The notes beneath the pieces were generated by a model. It searched no databases. It had not been told where the DNA came from and worked only from the letters and a program-made list of their open reading frames with translations. A stretch of DNA of 64,000 nt from a bacterium. Lineage in GTDB: Bacteria; Myxococcota_A; UBA9160; UBA4427. Shown here piece by piece: positions 27,301 through 35,361 of the stretch (position 1 is the stretch's first letter; each line of letters opens with the position of its first letter). The stretch is taken from NCBI GenBank assembly GCA_024742285.1, contig JANSYR010000001.1, forward strand, positions 434,001-498,000, written 5' to 3'. A program made the position numbers and the translations under genes.

Positions 27301-27759
27301 GTCGTAGGTCGTTCCAGAGGTTCCGGTCGTCCCGTCCGGGAGGATGAACACGTCCCAGCTCGGGTCACCGCCGGCGGTCTTGACGCCGACCGGCTCACCA
27401 CCGGCATCGGGCGAGAACGTGCGATCCAGTGCATCGAGTCCCAGGTGGTGCTTGAAGTTCTCGAACTCCGGAGTCCACTCGATACAACCATCGCAATCGG
27501 TCGGGAGACCCGACTGGAAGTCGTCGAGATCGAATGCCGGGAAGTACTGCAGGTGCTGCCCCATTCCCGGGCCGCGGAAATCGGTCGTCGTCGTCTTCCC
27601 GACGTAGGTGATCGTCTGCTTGAGAGGCGGGGTCTCGGAGAGCGCGAAGGTCTGGGGGTCCGCCATCTCAGCGCGAACGACGGCCAGCCCGAGCAAGGCG
27701 AGCGCGACGCCGAAGACGCGGGACGCCCTGGCGCGAACGAGGGCTCGACCGCGCCTCAC
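24379..27759 (-). CDS. Large secreted protein with Cys-rich motif and C-terminal VCBS/FG-GAP repeats
   Basis: 1126 residues from a GTG at 27759 that overlaps the stop of the Lgt-like gene (GTGA). A signal peptide (VFGVALALLGLAVVRA) is followed by a domain with several Cys pairs (CDGCIEW, HACGNANNF) that resembles secreted myxobacterial proteins. A Cys-rich knot follows (CTPDCSGRLCGDDGCGGSCGEC), then a long beta-rich middle (about 300-780). The last third holds six full and one partial repeat of 56-58 residues of the type F.AD-F-D-G-D-G-R-S-D-Y-L-F-K....W-Y-V-A-x-S, with calcium-binding DxDGDGRxD loops. These form a beta-propeller like integrin alpha. Surface or secreted adhesive role is inferred. 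Confidence 0.88.
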   Translation of the reverse strand: MRRGRALVRARASRVFGVALALLGLAVVRAEMADPQTFALSETPPLKQTITYVGKTTTTDFRGPGMGQHLQYFPAFDLDDFQSGLPTDCDGCIEWTPEFENFKHHLGLDALDRTFSPDAGGEPVGVKTAGGDPSWDVFILPDGTTGTSGTTYDEHACGNANNFVNQLRINTGTLQDFCLNLITDNSGPEHAPNLRLEARADDSDADFDLGAVPQFGVEGQPEPHPDFSFDGETDVYTFRYMGMSEGDRIRIRIQGEGGAGCAGPGLGGIMVSHISTCTPPPGTCTPDCSGRLCGDDGCGGSCGECPRVDKLVRRTGHVGAVVYDEDGSVQTGTQDDVEIVASVGDTLRGEVSDIETDLQNKLRSALVQEFNEYSFNVRNVRLTLTRSIGVESTALATGSHAFTARLEQAFLKFKLKPEADDNTKFIVKITVPDIAVSGLFDPISGEITNLAATNGPVTVDIDGGGGLGSVISLFDDFGDFLPDVIADALDLSVIEGALARVVESEIDEELAELAGDAEGFVLLPLALVPETIQVAGFDYGPQIRQALLAPTVGDTISLHYDATDPQIVSPPGFAIETLQEAVLVLDVGGDFVLTASQRTTRFPEVRADIELASFDHAGDYVVEGWVCAVDLEESLEVGLFSDGHAVRIVTADLVSEPEVGEQCTIGGIYDRYRYALEVPPEELVSVNGWDNQLSVVAGYGVFEDTLGDVYRSHSTPWLLDADSATSVSLHPDPGHRYVADFTGDGRDDYMFREVATGNWYVAVSTGGGFAPPMIWLTNGDSPTGKSYHVSAAFQFVADFSGDGRSDYLFKQEGTNDWYAAVSNGDGFETPALWLDASTAPAGPTHNAGYMYVADFDGDGRSDYLYKRSGIDEWLVARSTGNGLEPPLPWLFGAASPTGRTYHADPSFQLIGDFDGNGRSDYLFKETGGGDWYVALSSGNSFHTPTLWLGEVDAPGFPTFNRGYQYVADFDGDGADDYLWKREGVDEWYVARSRADVFDLPTRWLAGSDSPTGQAYHEDPHNFQFLGDFDGDGRTDYLFKRPSSNDWFVALSEGERFAKPLLWLSLTAYLPERTYSENATRQYLGDFSGDGTSQFLHYDNPSGAWYVTSTLLPRPAAPLPPRPPGGC
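24460..25560 (-). repeat. DNA encoding about seven tandem VCBS/FG-GAP repeats of about 170 bases
   Basis: Repeats begin near 25560, 25390, 25215, 25045, 24870, 24695 and 24525 (minus strand) and share the GACTTCGACGGCGACGG-like core. Odd and even units alternate in type (Y-x-Y-V-A-D-F versus F-Q-x-x-x-D-F), implying duplication of a two-unit block. Confidence 0.8.
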
Positions 27760-28595
27760 GAGACACCGACCCCGGCGGCGCCGGCGCGCTCGCCCGACGC
27801 GCGGCTTCCATCAGCGTACGAACGCCGCCGCTCCCAGAGGAGGAGCGCGAGCGCCACCAGTCCGATCGGAACGACGACCAGATGGAATCCGCTCACCGGA
27901 TCACGGAAGAGCTCGATCCATCCTTTCGCGAGTCCGTGAATCGCCAGGAAGAGGAGCGTGACTTCTCCCTCGAAGCGGGCGCGTTTGCGCAATCGAAGGA
28001 GGTAGGCCGCCAGGATCCATTCCATGAGCAGCAGGTATATGGGAAACGGGTGGACCGCGGCCGAGAGCGACTCGACCTGCGAGATGTGCCCGGCCGCGAG
28101 GTGATCGTGCCACGGGATCGAGCCGTACGGATACTGGATCGCCCACGGAAGACTCGACGGAGCGCCGTAGCAGCAGCCGTGCAGGAGGCACGCCACACGA
28201 CCGATGCCGCCCCCGAACGCGAACGCGGGCGCCCATGCATCGAGGTATGCGCGGGCCGACAGACCCCGCGGAAGGAGTCGCCGACCGAGCCAGACGGCGA
28301 GCAACATCCCGACGAGCGCCCCCGGATACCGCCAGCCCCCTTGAACCTCCTGGGAGAAATCCCCGAGTGCTCCGCCGAAGCTCGCCCATCGATAGAGGAG
28401 GCTGTACAGCTTCGCGCCACCGAAGCCCCCGATCCCGACGAGCACGGCCATCGGGACGAGATCCCGGATCCGGAATCCTTCCCTCCCCAGGAGCCAGAAA
28501 AGGACGAGGCTGACCGCGAGCGCCGCCAGCGCGGTCACCGGCGTATAGAGCAGCGCCCCGTCGAGATTCTCGAAGCCACCGAGCCGGGGATACAT
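27756..28595 (-). CDS. Lgt-like (prolipoprotein diacylglyceryl transferase family) membrane protein
   Basis: 279 residues from the ATG at 28595. About seven membrane helices are visible, including ALLYTPVTALAALAVSLVLFWLL, PMAVLVGIGGFGGAKLYSLL and LVVVPIGLVALALLLWERR. The key segment FGGGIGRVACLLHGCCYG keeps the Gly-Arg of Lgt but replaces the usual GNFxN with Cys-rich ACLLHGCCYG. Near the C-terminus HGLAKGWIELFRD corresponds to Lgt's Y-x3-R-x3-E stretch with Lys where Arg is expected. It is therefore a divergent paralogue, perhaps modifying the secreted protein it is translationally coupled to rather than general lipoproteins. Confidence 0.8.
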   Translation of the reverse strand: MYPRLGGFENLDGALLYTPVTALAALAVSLVLFWLLGREGFRIRDLVPMAVLVGIGGFGGAKLYSLLYRWASFGGALGDFSQEVQGGWRYPGALVGMLLAVWLGRRLLPRGLSARAYLDAWAPAFAFGGGIGRVACLLHGCCYGAPSSLPWAIQYPYGSIPWHDHLAAGHISQVESLSAAVHPFPIYLLLMEWILAAYLLRLRKRARFEGEVTLLFLAIHGLAKGWIELFRDPVSGFHLVVVPIGLVALALLLWERRRSYADGSRASGERAGAAGVGVS

Positions 28596-28911
28596 ACGCG
28601 AGACCCCATCGGTCCGATCAGGGCGGAGACGCGGTATGACGCATCGATCCGAAGAGCAGCGGGACCGATTCCGAGTTAGCGCGGGGCGCGGAGGGGCGCA
28701 AGAAAGGAGCGGGTTCGCGGGCCCGAAGCCGCCTCCGCGGTCCGACGAACGAACGCCTCTACGGAACGCGCGTGAGATCTCGGGCCCGCGAGGATGGCGA
28801 ACCGACCGACGCGTAGAAGACGAGCGGACGCGCGTTTCCTCGAGGGAACCGCGATCGGCGATACGCTCTCGACTCGCCGAGAGATCGAGAGGGGCGAGCG
28901 GGGAGACACGA

Positions 28912-29970
28912 ATGCAGGCATTGAGACTCGTCGAGTGGAAGTCCGAACCGAAGCTGGTCGAGGTCGACAGGCCCGAGCCCGGCCCCGGCGAACTCGTCGT
29001 CAAGATCGGCGGAGCCGGTGCGTGCCACTCCGACCTCCACATCATGCACGACTTCGATCCCGAGACGGCCACCTGGGAGCTGCCCTTCACGCTCGGCCAC
29101 GAGAACGCCGGCTGGGTCGATGCGGTGGGCGACGGCGTGACCGGCATCGAGCGCGGGCAGCCCGTCGCCGTCTACGGGCCCTGGGGCTGTGGAACCTGCG
29201 CGCGCTGCAGACCGGGGATGGAGATGTACTGCGAGAACCCGCTCGAAGCGCCGACGCCCGGAGGCGGAGGTGGCATCGGTGTCGACGGAGGCATGGCGGA
29301 GTACATGCTCGTGCCCGACCCGCGCTTGCTCGTGCCGTTGCCCGACGGACTGGATCCTGCCCGCGCGGCGCCGCTGACCGACGCCGGACTCACGCCCTAT
29401 CACGCGATTCGACGCTCACTGCCGAAGCTGGTGCCGGGCTCGAGCGTCGTCGTGATCGGCGTCGGGGGTCTCGGGCACATGGCGGTGCAGATCCTCAGGG
29501 CGACGACGGCGGCGAAGATCATCGCGGTCGATCAACGCGAATCCGCGCTGAAGCTCGCGCAGGAGCACGGCGCGGACATCGCCCTGCTCGCGAACGACGC
29601 CACGGCCGAAGAGATCCGGTCTGCGACCGGGGGGCTCGGCGCCGACGTCGTGTTCGACTTCGTCGCCGTAGAGGCGACACTCGGTCTGGCCGCCGCCGTC
29701 GCGCGCCCACTCGGCGACCTGACGGTCGTGGGGCTCGGCGGCGGGGCGCTGCCCGTGTCGTTCTTCACCGTGCCCTACGAAGTCAGCATCCAGACGACCT
29801 ATTGGGGATCGCGCCCCGAGCTCGTCGAGCTGCTCGATCTCGCGGCGCGCGGGCTCGTCGGATCCCGGGTCACGAAGTTTCCGCTCGATCAGAGCGTCGA
29901 CGCCTATCGCGCCTTGCACGCCGGCGAGATCGACGGGCGCGCGGTCGTCGTGCCGTTCGAGAGCTTCTGA
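28912..29970 (+). CDS. Zinc-dependent alcohol dehydrogenase (medium-chain)
   Basis: 352 residues from the ATG at 28912 (GGGGAGACACGA upstream). The catalytic zinc ligands are Cys in GACHSDLH and His-Glu in GHENAGWVDAVGDGV. The structural zinc site is CGTCARCRPGMEMYC. The cofactor site is VIGVGGLGHMAVQIL followed by an acidic residue in AVDQRES, which suggests NAD over NADP. It ends in a typical DAYRALHAGEIDGRAVVVP. It oxidises alcohols or reduces aldehydes; substrate unknown. It is divergent from the Lgt-like gene, with a 316-base gap between them in which I see no gene. Confidence 0.94.
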   Translation: MQALRLVEWKSEPKLVEVDRPEPGPGELVVKIGGAGACHSDLHIMHDFDPETATWELPFTLGHENAGWVDAVGDGVTGIERGQPVAVYGPWGCGTCARCRPGMEMYCENPLEAPTPGGGGGIGVDGGMAEYMLVPDPRLLVPLPDGLDPARAAPLTDAGLTPYHAIRRSLPKLVPGSSVVVIGVGGLGHMAVQILRATTAAKIIAVDQRESALKLAQEHGADIALLANDATAEEIRSATGGLGADVVFDFVAVEATLGLAAAVARPLGDLTVVGLGGGALPVSFFTVPYEVSIQTTYWGSRPELVELLDLAARGLVGSRVTKFPLDQSVDAYRALHAGEIDGRAVVVPFESF

Positions 29971-30039
29971 ACGGGGGCACCGGCGAGCTGAGGCGCGCGA
30001 CCGGGTCCTTCACGACCGACGGCGCGGGAATCGTCGCAC

Positions 30040-32112
30040 CTAGCGGTCGAGTATCTCACCGACCATCGCGAGGAGGTCGTTCGGCTTGAAGGGCTTCTCG
30101 AGAAAATCACCCTTCAGGATCTCGGCTTCTTCGCTCGAATCCATCACATGCCCGGAGACGAGGAGCGAACGGAACGAGGGCTGAAGCTTTCGCAGCTCCT
30201 CGAGCACGCTTGGGCCCGTTCGACCCGGAAGAACGACGTCGGCGACCACGAGATCGACGGGACGACCCGCCGCACGCATCACCGCATGGGCTTCGTCACC
30301 ATCGGCGGCCGTCAGAACCCGGTAGCCGGCTTGCTCCAGCACCGAGGCGTTCAGCAGACGGACCATCTCATCGTCTTCGACGAGGAGAACGAGTCTGCCC
30401 GCACCCGACTTCCGCGAGGCGACCACCCCATCGTCGTCGGAAACGTCATCCACATCGTCTTCGGGCAAGAGAACGCGGAATCGGGTGCCCTCGCCAGGGA
30501 CGCTGCGCACGAAGATGTCGCCGCCCAGCTGTCTGGCGATTCCGTAGCAGGTCGAGAGTCCGAGGCCCGTCCCTTTTCCGGCCGGCTTGGTCGTGAAGAA
30601 CGGCTCGAAGATTCGATCGAGATCCTCGGGCGGAATTCCGGGCCCCTGGTCGACCACGTCGATGCACGCGTAGCGTCCCGCCGGAAGGGGGCACTCGACC
30701 GTCGATCCGCTCAGCTCGTGCGACGACACCGTGATGGCGATCTCTCCTCGTCCCGAGATCGCATCCCGTGCGTTGATACAGAGATTCATCAACACCTGCT
30801 CGACCTGACCGACGTCGACGCGAGCGGTCGGACGATCGATCGCGCGAATCACGATCGTCACGTCATCCCCCACCATTCGTTCGAGCAACTGCGATACGCC
30901 ATCGACCAGAGTCGCGAGGTCTACGCGCGTCACCTTCAAAGGCTGTTGGCGGGCGAACGCGAGCAGCTGTCGGGTCAACTGGGCGCCGCGTTCCGATGCG
31001 TCGGCGATCATCTGCGCCGAGCCTCGCTCGTCTTCGCCCAGCTCCGAGTCGTCGAGCAGAACCTGGGCGAATCCCGTGATCACGGTCAAGAGATTGTTGA
31101 AGTCGTGCGCGATTCCCCCTGCCAGCTGACCGATGCCCTCCATCCTCTGGGCCTGGTGCAGCTGGTCCTCGAGCTTCTTGTACGCAGTGCAGTCGCTCAT
31201 CGTCCCAAGCAGGCGATCCGAACCGCCGCTCGGCGACCTCTGCTCGAGCTGTCCGCGCGTTTCGATCCATCGGATCGAGCCATCCGGAGCCATGATTCGA
31301 TAGGTAAGAAATCGCTGGAGCTCCGGATGGCGGATGACGCTCCCGAACTCCGCGGCAACGCGATCCCGGTCGCTCGGATGAATGATCGAGAAGAATTCTT
31401 CGTGGCTCGCCGGGCTCCACCCGTACTCGCGCCCGAGAATCTCCCCGACCTCCTCGCTGCAGACGACCCGGTTCGAACTGAGCGACCAGGACCAGGTCCC
31501 CATGGCCGCGGCCTTCAACGCGATCCTCAGCTCCTGCTCACGAGTCTGAAGCACCTTCTCAGCGCTTCGCCGGAGCTCAGCTTCCAACGTGAGTGCCGCG
31601 AACTCCCCGATCGATGCGGCGAAGCTCTCTTCATCGCGTGTCCAGCTTCGACGTCGCCCGACCTGTTCGTGGCAGATCACGCCGACGCTGCGCCCGCCCA
31701 TCATGATCGGCGCATCGAGCATCGAGTCGATGCCCAACTCCGACAGATAGTCGGCAGCGAACTCGCGCGTCAATGGGTGATTCGCCGCGTCGATCGCCGC
31801 AATCGTGCGCTGGTCATCGAGCGCGGAGAAGTAGATCGGGTAGTCGCTCCGTCTCAGCTCCGCACCCGACGAGTGGGTCTGGTCCCGAGTATCGAGGAGA
31901 TTCTCGCAGACGAGCTTCGAACGGGAATCGTCGAGTAGCCAGACGCTGACTCGCGCGACCCTGAGCGCATCCGAAGCCTTCTCACAAAGCTCGCGAAAGG
32001 CGCGACGCCGATCACCCGAATGCCACGTCGTGCTTCGAGAGAGATTCAACAGCGCAGACGTGAACTGCTGGAGCTGATCACTCACGCGCCGTTCCGCGGT
32101 CTTTCGGGTCAT
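30040..32112 (-). CDS. GAF-PAS hybrid sensor histidine kinase with C-terminal receiver
   Basis: 690 residues from the ATG at 32112 (GGCGGAGCCTCG upstream). A GAF domain (about 20-190) has [35 protein letters not shown] domain (about 205-325) follows. The dimerisation/phosphoacceptor segment is [22 protein letters not shown] with His at about residue 336. The ATPase domain has [32 protein letters not shown] and [19 protein letters not shown] receiver domain has VEDDE and the phospho-Asp at about 625 in VVADVVLPG. There are no membrane helices, so it is a cytosolic sensor. A DNA-binding partner is not adjacent. Confidence 0.95.
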   Translation of the reverse strand: MTRKTAERRVSDQLQQFTSALLNLSRSTTWHSGDRRRAFRELCEKASDALRVARVSVWLLDDSRSKLVCENLLDTRDQTHSSGAELRRSDYPIYFSALDDQRTIAAIDAANHPLTREFAADYLSELGIDSMLDAPIMMGGRSVGVICHEQVGRRRSWTRDEESFAASIGEFAALTLEAELRRSAEKVLQTREQELRIALKAAAMGTWSWSLSSNRVVCSEEVGEILGREYGWSPASHEEFFSIIHPSDRDRVAAEFGSVIRHPELQRFLTYRIMAPDGSIRWIETRGQLEQRSPSGGSDRLLGTMSDCTAYKKLEDQLHQAQRMEGIGQLAGGIAHDFNNLLTVITGFAQVLLDDSELGEDERGSAQMIADASERGAQLTRQLLAFARQQPLKVTRVDLATLVDGVSQLLERMVGDDVTIVIRAIDRPTARVDVGQVEQVLMNLCINARDAISGRGEIAITVSSHELSGSTVECPLPAGRYACIDVVDQGPGIPPEDLDRIFEPFFTTKPAGKGTGLGLSTCYGIARQLGGDIFVRSVPGEGTRFRVLLPEDDVDDVSDDDGVVASRKSGAGRLVLLVEDDEMVRLLNASVLEQAGYRVLTAADGDEAHAVMRAAGRPVDLVVADVVLPGRTGPSVLEELRKLQPSFRSLLVSGHVMDSSEEAEILKGDFLEKPFKPNDLLAMVGEILDR

Positions 32113-32474
32113 CGAGGCTCCGCCGCTTGACCAATCAGGTGCGTACGTCGAACGCTGAAAGAGAGTATGACGAATCGGTAGCTGCCGCTCGAAGTCTCCC
32201 CCCTGCCGATTCGGCTGGCGACGGTCTTTCCATGACGACACTTTTCTTTGTTCGACACGAAAGCCTGAGAAGTGGGTTGGCCAGACGACGGCTCGCGTTC
32301 GGCTGACACATCACGGTGGTCCGGACGGCCTGGGGACGCATCCCGATCGCCGAGACTGGGAGAAACGCCCGAGGAGGGTCCGGAGATTGCCCGGGAGCGG
32401 GAGACTGCAGCCCGAAGTCCGAGCCGGCCGACTGAATCGCCCCGAGTTTTCCGGAGGCTCCATCTCTCGAGAGG
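32113..32474. other. 362-base gap upstream of the histidine kinase
   Basis: No credible gene is visible. Open frames here are short, lack ribosome sites and are shadows. The stretch next to 32112 should hold the kinase promoter; composition there (GTATGACGAATCGGTAG, GACACTTTTCTTTGTTCG) is AT-richer than average. Confidence 0.4.
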
Positions 32475-32674
32475 ATGGCGTCGCGCCACGGCAGGAAAGG
32501 TCTTCACAAGGAGTTCGGGAACGTGCGGTTCGGATGGTCGCAGGACACCGATCCGAATGGGGCTCGGAGTGGGAGGCCATCCGATCGATCGCGGAGAAGA
32601 TCGGATGCTCGGCTGAGGCCCTCCGCACCTGGGTCCGAGGGACCCGGCCGGGATTCCCGGCGTGGTTCACTTGA
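32475..32674 (+). pseudogene. IS3-family OrfA transposase remnant
   Basis: One frame reads RERAVRMVAGHRSEWGSE then WEAIRSIAEKIGCSAEALRTWVR, the helix-turn-helix start of IS3-family OrfA proteins. The expected beginning (K-x-F-T-K-E-F-R) is in other frames across 32490-32515, so there are small indels. After WVR the match stops (GTRPGFPAWFT, then stop), and no OrfB follows. It is a decayed fragment with no visible terminal repeats. Confidence 0.75.
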
Positions 32675-33076
32675 ATCGGTGATTCCGGCAGAGCCCGATG
32701 GGATTTCCCGTCCCCAATTCCCTCGCCGCAGGCACTCCCATTCATGGCGTCGATCCTCCGATCACGAAAGGCGATCGGCACGGTTCTTGCTCAAACGCGG
32801 GTGCGGACACGTCGCCCGTCCAGGCAGGCGACGCCACCGCGACCGGGAAAGACGGGAAGTCGGCCTCCCCGGGCGTTTCGAACCTGCCCTCCGGCGCATT
32901 CGCAGCTTCTGCTGCGTACTCCGGAGGGGAAATAGTTGAAGTTGAGTTCCACTTCTTGCGCAACGGATCCGAGGCCTCTCGTGAAATCGAGCGGCCGAGG
33001 CGCGCAGGCAGGTGGCAAGGGTCGAGCAATCGGGTGCCGGAACACGAGCGGCCCAGAGCAGAAGAAGCGAGATGAG
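32675..33076. other. 402-base gap after the IS3 remnant
   Basis: I see no gene. The region upstream of the PEP-CTERM gene contains an AT-richer patch (GGGGAAATAGTTGAAGTTGAG near 32930) that could be a promoter. The plus frame of the next gene is open back to 32936 but lacks a signal peptide there. Confidence 0.4.
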
Positions 33077-33895
33077 ATGAGAACGACGATGACTCAGCCC
33101 CCCCGAGCCGCTCGCCCGGAGATTCGTGGACGTGCCCTGGGAATCTTCGTGATCGCCGCCCTCCTGATGGCGCCTGGCGTCGGAAGTGCCGCCTTGATCA
33201 CCCTCACCTTCGACGATGGCGCCTACGATCCGACGATCGTCTACCCGGGCGGAGAGCTGCACGGCCCCTACGACTGGATCGAGTCGAACGGGATCCGGGC
33301 GGCCGGATTCTGGGCGACGGACGTGGGTACGCCGAGCGCCGCGTTCCAGCTCGGGCATACGCACGTGCAGCCGAACTGGTCCGGACGACCGGATGGCCGA
33401 TACGAGCGGATGCACTCCTGGACCGACGACCTGCAGGGGCTCAACATCTCCCTCGAGAGCGGGGCGCGCTTCGACGTCGTGTCGATCGACTACTCGATTC
33501 GGGAAAGGATCTCGACGGTGCCCGATCTCAAGCGGCTTCCCTGGGCGACGGGCCCCGACGACGCCCAGATCCTGTTGAGCACCGAATTCGATCCGACCGT
33601 CGCGGACCTCGAGAGTCAGTGGACCGCCTTCGCCATCGACGACTACGGGTTGCCCTACAGGCCCTGGTTCACCCTGGACGTCTCGGGCTTCGACAACGTT
33701 TCGAGCTTCTATCTTTCGCAGACCATCGCGGGCCTCGGAATCGACACCATCGTGCTCGACGTGCACAGCGTCACGCCCGTCCCCGAGCCCTCCACGGCGC
33801 TGCTGATCGGCCTCGGGCTGGCGGGACTCTCGCGCCGGGCCTCTCGGCCCGTTCCGGAGGCGGCGCTCGGCCTCCGGGATCGACACCGTCGGTAG
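33077..33895 (+). CDS. PEP-CTERM exported protein
   Basis: 272 residues from the ATG at 33077; an ATG at 33089 is also possible. A signal peptide (ALGIFVIAALLMAPGVGSA) is followed by a beta-rich domain starting ALITLTFDDGAYDPTIVYPGGELHGPYDWIESNGIRAAGFWATD and containing DDLQGLNISLESGARFDVVSIDYS. It ends with the sorting signal VPEPSTALLIGLGLAGL and a basic tail. The middle resembles the jelly-roll domain seen in many short PEP-CTERM proteins. It is a substrate for an exosortase encoded elsewhere. Confidence 0.88.
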   Translation: MRTTMTQPPRAARPEIRGRALGIFVIAALLMAPGVGSAALITLTFDDGAYDPTIVYPGGELHGPYDWIESNGIRAAGFWATDVGTPSAAFQLGHTHVQPNWSGRPDGRYERMHSWTDDLQGLNISLESGARFDVVSIDYSIRERISTVPDLKRLPWATGPDDAQILLSTEFDPTVADLESQWTAFAIDDYGLPYRPWFTLDVSGFDNVSSFYLSQTIAGLGIDTIVLDVHSVTPVPEPSTALLIGLGLAGLSRRASRPVPEAALGLRDRHRR

Positions 33896-34123
33896 GACGC
33901 GGGACGGAAGACCCACTGCGACTGCGAAGCCGAGCCCTTCGTACCTGAGGCCTGGCCGGTAGCCAGTCGCGCGTGCTCGCGGGCGCCGACCGAAAGGCCG
34001 GCCGGGCGAGCTCGACGGCCGATTGTCTTCCCGGGCTCACGCGCGAACGCGATCAGCCGCGCTTCGAAGTTCGCACGGCGTGTCGCGAGCGCCTGCCGCG
34101 TGGCGACTCCCGTTTCCGGTTCG

Positions 34124-35344
34124 TCAGCTGCCCCCCGTACGAAGCGCGGCAGGACGCGACGGCGACGTGACCGGGGGCATCGCGTCCGCGAACCGCGTCT
34201 CCGACGAGAGCCGCGCGATCGTTCGTGTCAGAAGACCGAGTCCAATGGAGAGGCACTCGTCCGGAAAGCGGTAGTCGTCGTGGTGCAACGCTGCGGCTTC
34301 CATGCCGGCTCCGAGTCCGAAGTACACGGACGGCCATCGCAGGGAATAGACGCCGAAGTCCTCGGACCAGGCGAACGGCGCGTCCGCGGTCCGGACGTCG
34401 ACCCCCCGCGCGCGAGCGCAGTCGGCCAACACGCGCGTGAGGCCCGGGTCGTTGCGGCAAGCCGGGAACGACTCGTGCCAGCTGAGCGCGTGACTGAGTT
34501 CGTGTTCGCTCGCGACCGAGACCACGAGCTCCTCGACGGTGCGCTTCAACGGCCGAAGCGAGGCGTCGTCTTCCGCGCGCAGCGTCGCGAGCACCTCGGC
34601 ATGCCCCGGCGAGAGACCGAACGACGGACGTCCGAGCGAGGCGTGAGTGACCGTGACGATGCGACCTCCGTCGAGGCTCGCTGCGACCTGCGAGAGACCG
34701 AGGAGCAGATCGGCGACGGCGAGGGTCGGCGGGCGCGCGAGCTCCGGCTGCGCCGCGTGCCCCGGGATGCCGTCGAGTCGCACGCGTACGCCCGTGGAGG
34801 CGCGCGTGAAGAGTCCTTCCCTGACGACGACCGACCCGAGCGGATGCCCCGGCAGGTTGTGGAAGCCGAGGACCGCATCGGGCCGCAGGGTCTCGAACCG
34901 CGCATCGTCGACGATTCGCAACGCGCCTTCGCCGGTCTCTTCGGCGGGCTGGAAGAGCAGCACGACGCGCCCCTTCGCCGGCGGCGAGTACCGAAGGATC
35001 GGAGCGAGGCCGGCGACGATCGACATGTGCCCGTCATGTCCACAGCGGTGCGCAGCGGATCGCTTCGCGAGTGGTTCCGCGCTCCCGTCCGGCTCGACCG
35101 CAAGGGCGTCGAGTTCGCAGCGAACGACGAGGGTCGGGCCCTCTTCTCCGCTCTCGAACACCGCGGCGACACCATGCCCCCCTAGACCGAGCAGGAGCTC
35201 GTCCGGCGCGTAGACCGAAAGGAAGTTCGCGATGATCTGCGCGGTGAGCGCCTCGTGACCGGCGGGCTCGGGCACGTCGTGGAGGGTGCGTCGAAGGGTC
35301 GCGAGGGAGTCCAGCAGCAGTCGGTCGGGGAGCGCGTCGATCAT
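34124..35344 (-). CDS. M20-family amidohydrolase (last gene of the sigma-54 operon)
   Basis: 406 residues from the ATG at 35344; the frame runs open to 36520 but overlaps the symporter gene. M20D-type metallo-amidohydrolase features are the metal ligands AHRCGHDGHMS, the catalytic FQPAEETGEGALRIVDD, GFHNLPGHPLGSVVVREG, the lid domain with GIPGHAAQPELARPPTLAVADLLL, and the C-terminal HHDDYRFPDECLSIGL. Relatives remove acyl groups from N-acyl amino acids or split small peptides. It starts 17 bases after the symporter gene. With the GNATs and ligase upstream, a likely role is to hydrolyse the acetylated or peptide product or an imported relative. Confidence 0.92.
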   Translation of the reverse strand: MIDALPDRLLLDSLATLRRTLHDVPEPAGHEALTAQIIANFLSVYAPDELLLGLGGHGVAAVFESGEEGPTLVVRCELDALAVEPDGSAEPLAKRSAAHRCGHDGHMSIVAGLAPILRYSPPAKGRVVLLFQPAEETGEGALRIVDDARFETLRPDAVLGFHNLPGHPLGSVVVREGLFTRASTGVRVRLDGIPGHAAQPELARPPTLAVADLLLGLSQVAASLDGGRIVTVTHASLGRPSFGLSPGHAEVLATLRAEDDASLRPLKRTVEELVVSVASEHELSHALSWHESFPACRNDPGLTRVLADCARARGVDVRTADAPFAWSEDFGVYSLRWPSVYFGLGAGMEAAALHHDDYRFPDECLSIGLGLLTRTIARLSSETRFADAMPPVTSPSRPAALRTGGS

Positions 35345-35361
35345 GGTCGCGAGGATAGCGT

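Noticed and set aside
32745-33030. Short overlapping frames upstream of the second PEP-CTERM gene
   Set aside because: Both strands give Arg/Pro/Ser-rich shadows without ribosome sites or family features.
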